A DNA stretch of 45,975 bases, from positions 1-45,975 of the IMG/VR virus record IMGVR_UViG_3300008110_000098. One strand, 5' to 3'. Below the pieces are notes generated by a model. It had not been told where the DNA came from and searched no databases. It worked only from the letters and a program-made list of their open reading frames with translations. The position numbers were made by a program, and so were the translations under genes. The stretch comes from a virus. How positions within the stretch are numbered: the stretch's first letter is position 1; the number at the start of each line of letters is the position of its first letter. Positions 11,001 through 17,004 of this stretch are shown one piece after another.

Positions 11001-11179
11001 CCATTGTCTGGCCAAATTTCTGCTTTGTCGCTGCCTACAGGCACAATTGGAAAAGAAGTTGCCCAAGCCTCCACAGCCTCAGATAATATTGATTCTGATG
11101 TGTTATAAACTTTATAAAGTGTATAATCGCTGTCTATTGCTTTCGGATATACAATCTTTGGAGGGTAAGGAACTGCCAA
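2033..11179 (-). CDS. Giant 3,048-aa tail fibre/adhesin with RCC1 and kelch-like propellers
   Basis: Largest gene in the window. It starts with TTG at 11179 behind AAAAGGTG, 15 nt after the preceding stop. Approximate order: shared fibre module (1-160); PKD-like FGDG segment (180-225); P-S-x-I repeats (246-360); P/Homo B-like domain (390-540); Pro-Ser linker; seven RCC1 repeats (583-950); Pro-rich linker; seven more RCC1 repeats (978-1330), with the motif W-x-W-G-x-N-x-x-G-Q-L-G and SSPVQ/SSPIQ between strands; about 18 kelch-like repeats of roughly 50 aa starting GY-x-x-GG (1347-2270); a unique domain (2283-2450); Pro-rich linkers with three Cys-rich modules beginning SGCxGxC (2522-2753); a further Cys-rich segment (2766-2900); and a charged low-complexity tail. 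The domain make-up is typical of extracellular binding proteins, so it is probably a long multi-propeller fibre that contacts the host surface. No catalytic motif was recognised. Confidence 0.8.
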   Translation of the reverse strand: MAVPYPPKIVYPKAIDSDYTLYKVYNTSESILSEAVEAWATSFPIVPVGSDKAEIWPDNGFANVSGELIYYNSVSKEAITNKVNQLNNCIRNLGGNAPKFNPAGTNIRGFIISDHHNQLARSVVNVENFVGQINSTDKKTLDWRIRTIASEAQLTDDFGCINIEFYYYVVNQDLVNGTTIEYTLEITGADYEFTLDFGDGQSTSSDLTGTHLYAPNTTIDPVVNVNTANCDQIVSAIQRNQPEANPLLQTNVGLGTDIVIPTLGSFPDFFINTQTDLDLEIQVPPIVFPCFDIGPFGPIVVPSSITLDPPLKIPSAIIFEDVPNLPSIIDIGNFPDLPSSINITPASISTDLNLDYSNYVVTCTPEFSLERGIAVMYPAKAENQTCAPDTATSTSSIINNLRVTLHDFSINGTTDYGYIKVLLESPNGNTCLLMGSGTTTAGLTDIVTLTFDDTATNFVYPKISGSGVYKPSPNFNQNLRNAGRAVLLAPAPAPPYGTTLSVFQDEEITKGDWKVWVVSGSSDTFVTIGKACMKISYTATTNCEVPPSPVPMPPSPSPSPSPSPSPPSPPSPPSPTPTPTPSSGYSLYAWGYNTFGELGDNTDVPKSSPVQSYIGGTDWASLGRNISAAIKIDGTLWIWGSQSVMGIDGLLLTKRSSAIQIYGGGENWQSVVGGRTHAVSLKTDGTLWVWGRNDFGVLGTNEDASGYPKLHSSPVQTIAYGSDWSFIAAAEYFSAAIKTDGSMWTWGQNTFGQLGDSSVLHRSSPVQVIAAVNWSKVACGPYHVAAIDSNSNLWTWGRNDGGELGDLTAVHKSSPVIIFAPSINWLDVSASGFTGLEQPGRGHTVAVRDNNTVWAWGNNSYGQLGLSDYVSRSSPVQVLVGSVVSTSLDVTCGVNYTGIKAVGDPASAYYTGGNYYGQLGNDSNLGRNYYDNTVIPPNKFRAIENSAYTSYALIDENPPSPPSPPSPTPTPFPPPTYGINLWLWGANAYGQIGDDTTEDKKVPVAIFSGGDDWISISAGKEHFSACRADGTFWTWGNNTNGQLGNNADESQSSPVQTIAYGTSWLSAASGDFHTAGIKSDGTLWVWGKNDFGQLGTNNLTHRSSPIQTTAFGSSWSKISLGGHHTAAIKTDGSLWMWGRNDFGQLGTDDLIHRSSPIQTITYGTDWQEVATGYNFTAAIKKDSTLWTWGKNTNGQLGQKNILHKSSPVQTAAFGSNWSSIRCGLDHMAAIKSDNTMWVWGNNDYGQLGTNSLRDASSPIQTIAFGNSWQKARCGASFTNAIKLDGTIWSWGKNSNGQFGNNSLINRSSPIQTVGVNGFKWVEVTAGNSFVGAIKADLINPANVVVCTPTISGGLTGYVMGGMTADGTNIKYVKTADKITYSTDTTTAATTANLETSKIGMIGCSGTFYKGYVAGGFSGNYTSATDKLTYYTETLSSSYSSSLTGPRYLLSSFSEGRSKGYFLGGMNGPPLNTVDKITYATDVTNTLTSSYTGSKTLNAANSSMAAIGAYNGIAGFGYIAGGNTGSITTSIEKLNSLLDTIYSLSAVLTEGRELLTGIDGNFDSGYFLGGKSTAVSSTTEKFAYSSETISALATAYLLQKRYNAAGVTERTSKGYITGGQVDDNTVYDTTEKLNYFSETIEASLTASLTQARSTLAALSPMNVALSSNGGYISGGATSIIGTPQSLATTDKILFDTDTRLTLSSANLTASRYGSYGCSGNVEKGYVINGYAGVSTSTVTDKITYSTDVTTAQTTINITGYTSADTGCTALSSGVNKGYLLANPTIKLTYSIDVTGLINSATLLSGEVLRAAIDGTEEKGFYYSAKSGTAGVNRMSYINDINSALFIQLSVDRLYPAGLSGMETGFISGGNSGSAAIKTVNILNYATETFSLDSSYNLDVPRRNFAAASERFTKGYYCGGYNGSAIISTTEATSFGTASTYLQSSADLSAAKFSPTGISRICRQNVLWNSSRKYQSGVMTGSAAETNTDKLYQTIFFADATAVVSSSGLGRSGMSSFSRGDTAVFVGGNVSENTFSAMHAYFWFESFSIVYTSQFLPYNVVNAAAMPANKSIGTAQGYVFGGYGNLRYANMPPDAPRSYLNIIQRTGPTDSFNVLGTGSLSAARSQLAVSYDPEFLFGYIGGGYNGSYSDSIDAFNLSTETTSLLSGTLSNTKANLAGISGRLSGYFMGGNSGSTLYNTTDVIAYATQTVSSSMVLLLAAARKKMSTLSDNICKTYISGGNTGSTVSYTEIFRWNRDNISMASSAALTYPNEELVGAAPDFNIFCSDPVINDVWSWKQNKSSGTPSDKLYYNYATMSDEPYNQNSEKLKLQYYQIYADGQNFKTQDISYIFYWKNTQDKAGLVRFYFGSYADDVSDLEYNNLYDGYILSNLYPNFDAGAYVGLPQDGCDLPTTGSEFELGWQLGPIDRGWYTIKIAVDQACPEIDSVNDYRKACYLESVWPPVPSPPSPTPTPSPSPSPTPTPSPSPSPTPPSPGPTPPSPPGPTPPSPPGPTPPSPGPTPPSPSGCSGSCSYTWSFISLGWTLTVPCAVGCTCNYPLFSGVFEGQVTTTSCVAGSSPSSSPTSSPTSSPASAPSPTPTPTPVPSPVPTPPPPSPPSPTPTPTPTPSGCGGTCDWFSQIIAATNSVPAHYLYGWRLAGKYCTGNCDCPSPKSIPTADNQTTSTSCDPLLPGPPPVPATPATSGCTGSCSYTSFEIPYVGAGTGVYAWVRTSDTCTTCNCYGPVNPPTGAAQTVTTSCNPSSPKSGGSFAMNVSTKYGINLTTNRPITTDNFNEKYSCVSTGNKKVCVQDITGEYDSAESCIKDCCKSDSCYGYSIWSCKISYPDNTRKWNLDYSSCVRPCIPSVPDYSCSNNVVIANNCTRPFSYDDESNQQELDFYIVKSKNNTTAIVCLESMPARIYIAGPFKSYKDASIYDMKYKAYGNQDGIGLPKLINMEVTNTLPQLEGQKIESSQNVNYTPETHEILSVKPDNISEEVDKNVPENIENTKEISEIEYQDPTNMANNSLKNDNKLKIISNDSQINIDKNELIDE
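3613..3800. repeat. GC-rich minisatellite encoding Pro/Ser/Gly linker
   Basis: Tandem degenerate units of the type GGTGATGGAGGTGTTGGCCC, followed by shorter GGTGATGGTGATGG units, lie inside the giant fibre gene. On the coding strand they read as PTPPSPG, PSPTPTP and similar Pro-rich linker. They are much richer in GC than their surroundings. Shorter relatives lie near 3300-3420, 8260-8310 and 9440-9550. Such repeats can change length by slippage. Confidence 0.7.
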
Positions 11180-11194
11180 TTTTTACACCTTTTA

Positions 11195-13486
11195 TTAGTA
11201 GTTACCAAAGATCCATTGATTTCCAGTCGGCCTTTCTGGCATTTTTGTGAAAGTCAAATCTATGTCATTGAACTTTATGAATGAATTAGGGCTGTAATCA
11301 AAACTTAAGTAGGCATTATCTGCATTATCTGTTGTGCCTAGTAATGTGTTTGTTTCATCATCGCTGTTTTGCACGGTGGAATCTTGCAAATTTCTAAATG
11401 ATACGGAGTTGTAACCGGGACCACCTGTTTTCCAGACAGCAGCAGTTGGATCATAAGCCGAAACAGCACCTGTATTGTTGAAGAAAAACAAACTGCTTTT
11501 TAAATTAAGCAAAACGCCTTCATATTTTGTTGGCCCAAGAATATCTTGAAGTTTTTTAAAGCCACCTACAATATCAGTACCATCTTCATAAGTAGCATAA
11601 AAAGATTTATATCTAAATGAAGAACCTACTCCGTCATTTTTTAATATATATCCAGCCCGATCTCTCCAAGCAGTTCTATATGCACTAAAATAACCATAAA
11701 TTTCTTCTCCAGATGCATTGAACAATGCTGCATTGCTTTGCAATTGTGAGGCTAACCCTATGTAATCTGTAGAAGTGAAAGTGGAGTTTATAGATGTGTT
11801 GTTAATTAAGTTGTGTTTAAGCAATTGTTGATTAGTGAGAGACAATCCAGCAGGTTTTGGATTGCTTGGAGTGTAAGCTATGTTGCCAAACATAAAGTAT
11901 GTAATGTTGCTGTAGTTGAGAGCCACCCAGTTCCAAGGTCTTGCAAAACTTGTGAATGCGGAATATGTTTCCGAAAAACCACTATATTCAACAGCATTAA
12001 TTTGCTCGGTAGTTGACAAAGCTGATGCTGATCTTCCAGTTGCATAGTGTATAATAGCTGTTCCGCCAACGCCTGACGGATTTCCGGCTCTGACGCTAAA
12101 ATTTGTATTTCTTTTAAATTCCCGCACCATTTGAGTTGAATTAGTTTGGTTTTCAAGGAATGAATAATCTACAACATAGCTGCTAAAATAAGAATTTTGT
12201 TTATTTTTAAAAGTTTCACTTATAGTACCCATTTCACTTGCTTGAATCAAGCTTGAGCTTGTTCCGACAAAAGTAAAGAGGTATAAATTGTTTCTTTCTA
12301 CAACATCAATTGTGCCAGAATCTATAGTCTGACTGCCAACTATCAACTGGTCAAATGTGGTTATTCTATAAGCTTCTGTTTCTGTGTCTACACGCAAAAC
12401 AACATCATAAATGCCTCCTACAGAGTATAATGCTCTTGTGCTAGTGCTGTTTGCATGAGCCAAGTTATCGGCTAAAGACCATGTGTATGTCAAAATAGGA
12501 TCAATAGGATTGCCAGAACTGTCAACTTCTTCACCTGAATAAGTCTTACCGGTTGCTGGATTTATGCCGTCCGGAATATCTATGCTGATAAGCAAATTCA
12601 CAGGGGTTTTAAATTGACCGTTTACAACAGCTTGCCCTGATGCTGGTATTATTCTTACGTATGCGACATCAGGAGCAGGATATTTTACATTAATCATATT
12701 AGTGAAATAAATAATGTCTTCACCATATTTGTTTACTGATCTCAAAGTAACCGTAAAATTACCGGGCCTAGTGTAGGTTTTTTGAATGCTTCCACCATCA
12801 GGATCTTCAACAATAACATTAATTTCTTGGCTTGGCACGACAGATTCTTCTACAATGTATGATATGTTGCTACTTGTGTTATCTCCAAAATCCCAAAAAT
12901 ATTGAATAGTATTATTCGGAAGTGTTTCTCCCATGCGAACACTTTGATTCAAAAATTCGACTGTAAGTGGAGCTACTCCAATCGTTTTATCTACAGAAAA
13001 CCACGCTTTTGGCTTGAATGCAACACTTAAGAGATAATTTGTGCGTTGTTCAATATTGCTATCGGGATCCAATGGTCTTAGTGCTATCTCGCCCTCTATG
13101 CCTATGTAGTTTTCCATTGCTATTACGGCATTTTTAATATTATTGTGATGTTCAGCCATAACATTCATAAAAACATATGTCACATTTGCCGGTTTGTAGC
13201 TATCAGTAAATCCAGATAACATCGTCAAATCAGTGAATGAATTGTCTGTTCTGCTGCCATAATAAAAACTAAGTGCTCTAACTTCTGGATCACTACATTG
13301 TTCTGTCAAGGTAATTAAACCTGTAGCTGGAAATAGCGCCATTTTTTCAGCATTTGTCTCGACCACAATAGTAGTGTCGCCGGGATTGTAGTCTGCTATA
13401 AGTTGCAGATATGCGCTATCTTTTACAACATATAAATTTGTATCTGTGTCGTATGATGTTGGAAAAGTAATTGTTGGAATTGCCAT
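11195..13486 (-). CDS. Tail fibre/structural protein with shared N-module and PKD domain
   Basis: 763 aa. The ATG at 13486 overlaps the upstream stop as TAATG. Residues 1-150 carry the shared module (TNLYVVKD, then SFYYGSRTDNSFTDL and EHHNNIKNAVIAMENYIG). A PKD domain follows at about 160-270 (KAWFSVDKTIGVAPLTVEF, then YFWDFGDNTSS). A second Ig-like part at about 300-400 contains TYTWSLADN and GGIYDVVLRVDTE. The C-terminal 350 residues are not recognised. Its position between two other proteins with the same N-module, downstream of the baseplate genes, supports a virion fibre or fibre-connector role. Confidence 0.65.
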   Translation of the reverse strand: MAIPTITFPTSYDTDTNLYVVKDSAYLQLIADYNPGDTTIVVETNAEKMALFPATGLITLTEQCSDPEVRALSFYYGSRTDNSFTDLTMLSGFTDSYKPANVTYVFMNVMAEHHNNIKNAVIAMENYIGIEGEIALRPLDPDSNIEQRTNYLLSVAFKPKAWFSVDKTIGVAPLTVEFLNQSVRMGETLPNNTIQYFWDFGDNTSSNISYIVEESVVPSQEINVIVEDPDGGSIQKTYTRPGNFTVTLRSVNKYGEDIIYFTNMINVKYPAPDVAYVRIIPASGQAVVNGQFKTPVNLLISIDIPDGINPATGKTYSGEEVDSSGNPIDPILTYTWSLADNLAHANSTSTRALYSVGGIYDVVLRVDTETEAYRITTFDQLIVGSQTIDSGTIDVVERNNLYLFTFVGTSSSLIQASEMGTISETFKNKQNSYFSSYVVDYSFLENQTNSTQMVREFKRNTNFSVRAGNPSGVGGTAIIHYATGRSASALSTTEQINAVEYSGFSETYSAFTSFARPWNWVALNYSNITYFMFGNIAYTPSNPKPAGLSLTNQQLLKHNLINNTSINSTFTSTDYIGLASQLQSNAALFNASGEEIYGYFSAYRTAWRDRAGYILKNDGVGSSFRYKSFYATYEDGTDIVGGFKKLQDILGPTKYEGVLLNLKSSLFFFNNTGAVSAYDPTAAVWKTGGPGYNSVSFRNLQDSTVQNSDDETNTLLGTTDNADNAYLSFDYSPNSFIKFNDIDLTFTKMPERPTGNQWIFGNY

Positions 13487-14508
13487 TAAAGCACCGTTAT
13501 AGCGTCATTAAGAATCGTCCTGAAAGTTCTATCTCCTTGTAGAGTCAACAACAAAGAAGGTTTATATGATCCCTTTTTTTGATATTGATGCGTTGCTACA
13601 TGCACGTTTGGATCAATTTCGAATGACGATGCTCCGTCATCAAATTGCCAAAGTCTATTCACTATTTCGCCTTGGGTTTGATCTACGAAGGTGAATGTGG
13701 TCGGCTGCAAGCCATTTGCTTGTGCATATTCAACTGAGTAGCCAGTATAAGGAGTGGGATAGAAAAATGGTGTGACAAAATTATTTGCTATTTGTATGTA
13801 ATTTCTTTTTGTAGCAAAACCTTGTGCCCCAAGAGTTGTGATAATTCTAAGTTGAACTGTATATGTGCCTTCGTTCAAATAAGTATGAGTTGGATTTTTT
13901 TCAATGGAAGTTGAACCATCGCCAAAATCCCAAAAATATCTTGTCGCTATTGGTGTGCTAAAATCATGAAAGGTTACAGTAAGTGGTGCTGTACCTTTTA
14001 ATGGATAGGCTCTAAATATTGGTTTTGGAGAATAAAATCTTGATTCTTGTAATTTAAGCAACCCATTAAGAGTATCTGTGTTTGTCTCGTCTGTAACGCC
14101 AAGATAGTTTTCAAGATTTAGAACTGCATCTTTTACTGAATTGTGATGTTCAGCCATTACGCCTGCATCGGCTGATGTGCCCATTGGCCAAACGGACTGT
14201 CGTGTGTTGCAAAATCCTCTCAACAAGTCTTGAAAAGTATTTCTAGTTTTTTTGTAATAATAAATTAATTCAGAAGTGAAGTTTTTTTTGTCTGGAAGAT
14301 GCAGTCTTAATATTCCCTGCTCTGGAAAAGCCGATGTATCCTCAACAACTATAATTTGACCACCGTAATTCAAGGATTGAGTCAATACTGTCTTTGCCAA
14401 GTTTTTGGCTTCATATAAATTGCCGTAGCTGTCTATTGCTTCCGGGTATAGAGATAGATCTCCTGATAAATATCCGGCATCATAAGATGTAAGTTTTGCT
14501 TCTACCAT
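13486..14508 (-). CDS. Structural protein with shared fibre module and two PKD domains
   Basis: 340 aa, ATG at 14508 with TAGGAAA ahead of it. The N-terminal 150 residues are the shared fibre module in perhaps its plainest form (YPEAIDSYGNLYEAKN, SELIYYYKK, EHHNSVKDAVLNLENYLG). A textbook PKD domain lies at about 163-240 (AYPLKGTAPLTVTFHDFS, YFWDFGDGS, YLNEGTYTVQLRI). A second degenerate one reaches the C terminus (FTFVDQTQ, LWQFDDGASS, YQKKGSYKPSLLL). PKD domains are beta-sandwich spacers of surface proteins. As the shortest paralogue it may be the first fibre segment to contact the baseplate; that is inference. Confidence 0.65.
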   Translation of the reverse strand: MVEAKLTSYDAGYLSGDLSLYPEAIDSYGNLYEAKNLAKTVLTQSLNYGGQIIVVEDTSAFPEQGILRLHLPDKKNFTSELIYYYKKTRNTFQDLLRGFCNTRQSVWPMGTSADAGVMAEHHNSVKDAVLNLENYLGVTDETNTDTLNGLLKLQESRFYSPKPIFRAYPLKGTAPLTVTFHDFSTPIATRYFWDFGDGSTSIEKNPTHTYLNEGTYTVQLRIITTLGAQGFATKRNYIQIANNFVTPFFYPTPYTGYSVEYAQANGLQPTTFTFVDQTQGEIVNRLWQFDDGASSFEIDPNVHVATHQYQKKGSYKPSLLLTLQGDRTFRTILNDAITVL

Positions 14509-14512
14509 TTTC

Positions 14513-15172
14513 CTACTTGTTCGTGTTCAAAAGTTTTCTGCTTATATTACCCAAAGCATTTTGCAACTGGATTTTTGCCACACTTTCGTTTGGCATAGCC
14601 AAAACCGATTTTACCAACTCGGAATTAATCGGCTGATTTAACATGGCTGTCAGATTCAATTCAGCGTGAAATTTGGAGTTCCAAAATTCCAACTGTGCAT
14701 TTGGATCATTTATATCTACGAACGACTTGTCATTAATTATCTCGTTCAAGAGACTTAAAAACTTGGCTGTTTCACCAAGCACATCATTTTTTCTGGCAAT
14801 AGTTTTTTGAATTGAATTTTCAATAGATTGCACTTTTCTTGTTTGTTTTTTTATTTCTATTTTGTGTTTTTCTTGTTTTATTTCCGCCAAAACAACATCT
14901 TCTTGATCTGATGCTACATCCGGCGATCTGTATTGCAGTTCTTTTAAACTAAGTTCTTCAAAAGCTAAATTGTCTTGCAAATCAATAAGGTCTGCGTCTA
15001 GTGCTTTTACTGTATCTTTTCTGGTTTGAAGTTCTCTGATGCACTGCCACATTTTGCCGTAAATCGAGCATTCTTTGCCGATTATGAAATGTTCAATTTG
15101 AAAATCAGTGTGTCTTTGAGGCAGATTGTATTTTTCACACACTTCAAATAAACTTTTTTCGATTTCACTCAT
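14513..15172 (-). CDS. Coiled-coil protein of the fibre operon, function unknown
   Basis: 219 aa. The ATG at 15172 overlaps the upstream stop as ATGA, so it is likely translationally coupled to the glycosyltransferase-like gene. Residues about 55-140 are rich in E, K, Q and L with heptad spacing and look coiled-coil. The rest is soluble and contains two conserved-looking Cys (CEKYNLP and CSIYGKMWQC). There is no signal peptide or membrane segment. A fibre-assembly chaperone or a small structural protein would fit this position, but no family was recognised. Confidence 0.5.
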   Translation of the reverse strand: MSEIEKSLFEVCEKYNLPQRHTDFQIEHFIIGKECSIYGKMWQCIRELQTRKDTVKALDADLIDLQDNLAFEELSLKELQYRSPDVASDQEDVVLAEIKQEKHKIEIKKQTRKVQSIENSIQKTIARKNDVLGETAKFLSLLNEIINDKSFVDINDPNAQLEFWNSKFHAELNLTAMLNQPINSELVKSVLAMPNESVAKIQLQNALGNISRKLLNTNK

Positions 15173-15702
15173 AAAATAATCGCCCCTACAATCGCTTTAA
15201 ATTTGCAGCCTTTTGCCATAGCTTTATCGGCCCAAATTAATTTAGTTAACTTTAGGGGATTTCCAGAGCCAAATTCGCCAACTGATTGGAAGAAATTTTT
15301 ATTAATTAAAATGCCATTCATGGACCCATCTACAAAGTTCCAAATCCGATCAACAACTGGGAAAAGAACATCACTCTCATGATCGGCATATCTTGAAAGC
15401 TTTAAATCCATGTCTTTTCTAAGACTTGTGCCTGCAAAAACCATATAAGCCCAGTCTCCTAGGCAATTTTCAATACCCGTGTCAAACAAAGAAGTGACAC
15501 AATTGCCGCCATTCATAACTGGTAAATCAGTAATATTGAGTTCTTCCAAATCAACAGTTTTACCATCAGGAATTACAACTAAAACAGGATATTTTTTGCT
15601 CAACAAACCCGCACTAAAATAAGTTTTGCGTATCTCGGCCACATCGCCAGTAAAAGAAACAATTACAACACAAAGATTCAGGTCTTTGGTTTCATAATAC
15701 AT
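15169..15702 (-). CDS. Glycosyltransferase-like (GT-A, family 2-like) protein
   Basis: 177 aa, ATG at 15702, six bases after the previous stop, with GGGAT as a weak ribosome site. The N terminus (LCVVIVSFTGDVAEI, then KYPVLVVIPDG) looks like the first beta-alpha-beta unit of a family 2 glycosyltransferase. The central ENCLGDWAYMVFAGTSLRKD lies where the D-x-D strand would be, but the acidic motif is replaced by AGT. SDVLFPVVD and MNGILINKNFFQSVGEFG resemble the acceptor-side part of that fold. The protein is short for the family (usually over 230 aa). It may be a degenerate or non-catalytic GT fold, or modify virion glycans. The assignment is by motif memory only. Confidence 0.45.
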   Translation of the reverse strand: MYYETKDLNLCVVIVSFTGDVAEIRKTYFSAGLLSKKYPVLVVIPDGKTVDLEELNITDLPVMNGGNCVTSLFDTGIENCLGDWAYMVFAGTSLRKDMDLKLSRYADHESDVLFPVVDRIWNFVDGSMNGILINKNFFQSVGEFGSGNPLKLTKLIWADKAMAKGCKFKAIVGAIIL

Positions 15703-15707
15703 TGGTT

Positions 15708-16490
15708 TTATCCCAGCGGTACCTCGAAATCAATCTTTATGATATCATTGATTGTAATTGCGTTCAATAAGGAAAAGCCCAATCCATCTTCATTTTCAGT
15801 AAAGCTGTTAAGCTGCCAAGATGACAAAGGTGAGGAGGTTGGAGCATAAACAGTAGTATCTTGAAAAATTCTCACTCCATTGATGAAAACTTTCAACGAA
15901 CCAGTTGTGAAAGCAGTAGTCAAATTAGTTAGATAGTCTTTATAGTTTGAGGTTAAAGCGGCTGCTACTGGAGTAATATTATCAAAATGCTGATGTGCAT
16001 TTGTCAAACCAACAGTGACATCTGCTCGTAATTTTTGACCAGCCGATAAAGTCCATTCAATAGTAGTAGATGGCTCAAGTGTAACGACACCATCAGTAAC
16101 ATATGTAATAGCAGAAGGTCCATCAATTCCTATAGAAAGATTATTTGCTTCTTGTGCTATCAAACTCAATTTGTCACGCTCTGAAAGCGTCATTCTTACG
16201 TAATCTACGCCATCGTATGCGCCATCCGTATGATACCCAATATTATGCAATGCTGTATCAACAGCAGTTGTTTTCAAATTGCCATTGGATTGTAACGATT
16301 GATTCAATCTATTCGCCAAAGTACCGGCTGTACCAACAGATTGACGTAAAAGCTCAGAGTTGATATCAACAGCATTATTAATCATATCTTCTCTTTGGAT
16401 TATCGCTTCCAAAGGCAGATTATCATAAAAATAATGATATGGTTGATTTGATTGATACTGTGGTATGGTAATCAAGTCTATATTTGGCAT
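15708..16490 (-). CDS. Virion structural protein, baseplate/fibre region
   Basis: 260 aa with a strong ribosome site, AAGGTGA, seven bases before the ATG at 16490. The sequence is non-enzymatic in character: an N-terminal extended part (YHYFYDNLPLEAIIQREDMIN), an alpha-helical stretch to about residue 110, then a beta-rich C-terminal half (TIEWTLSAGQKLRADVTVGL, SLKVFINGVRIFQDTTVYA, NDIIKIDFEVPLG) typical of tail-fibre or fibre-attachment proteins. It lies between two other small tail proteins in a coupled operon. A baseplate-to-fibre connector is plausible, but no specific homologue was recognised. Confidence 0.5.
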   Translation of the reverse strand: MPNIDLITIPQYQSNQPYHYFYDNLPLEAIIQREDMINNAVDINSELLRQSVGTAGTLANRLNQSLQSNGNLKTTAVDTALHNIGYHTDGAYDGVDYVRMTLSERDKLSLIAQEANNLSIGIDGPSAITYVTDGVVTLEPSTTIEWTLSAGQKLRADVTVGLTNAHQHFDNITPVAAALTSNYKDYLTNLTTAFTTGSLKVFINGVRIFQDTTVYAPTSSPLSSWQLNSFTENEDGLGFSLLNAITINDIIKIDFEVPLG

Positions 16491-16527
16491 ATTAGGTCAC
16501 CTTATTGTCAATGAAATATATAGCAGA

Positions 16528-17004
16528 TTAAACCATAGAAACAGTCCAGTTCCAAGTAATACTCATGGATGATGTTTTCGCCAAATCAGCAAATGTTACC
16601 ATGCTATACAAAGAACCGTCATTTAAAACCAATGCCATTTCATTCAAGCTGAAACCATTGGCATCATCATATCCCAAAACAGAAGTGAAAATAGCTTGTG
16701 TGCTATTATTGGGATTAATTTGCCCAATAACAGATTTACTAGCTCTTGTTGCTCCGTAAAGTCCGGTGGCATTAACGTCAACCAAGAGTACTTGCCCTCC
16801 AGATGTGCCTCCATCACCAAATATCATTCTTGTGACGTAAAGATTTGTATAACTACTAGGAACATTATTTGTCAATGTCTTTACGAGGGCTTCTCTACCA
16901 GTACGCATGATTGTGTTTGGAAATGCCAAATCAATTTTGCTACCGTCTTTAAAATTTACACAAGCATCTACAAATCCTCGGGTCGATAAAATGCTATTCA
17001 TCAT
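16528..17004 (-). CDS. Small tail-fibre-like/baseplate periphery protein
   Basis: 158 aa. The upstream stop and this start overlap (TTATGATG). ATG at 17004 or at 17001 is possible, and 17001 has the better distance to GGGAG. The C-terminal part (NGFSLNEMALVLNDG, SLYSMVTFADLAKTSS, MSITWNWTVSMV) has the pattern of small phage tail-fibre N-domains in which an 'E-x-A-L-x-x-x-x-G-x-L' strand is followed by 'F/Y-x-x-x-x-K-T'. Directly downstream of the gpI-like wedge gene, the place where P2- and T4-like phages often put fibre-attachment genes. Confidence 0.5.
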   Translation of the reverse strand: MMNSILSTRGFVDACVNFKDGSKIDLAFPNTIMRTGREALVKTLTNNVPSSYTNLYVTRMIFGDGGTSGGQVLLVDVNATGLYGATRASKSVIGQINPNNSTQAIFTSVLGYDDANGFSLNEMALVLNDGSLYSMVTFADLAKTSSMSITWNWTVSMV

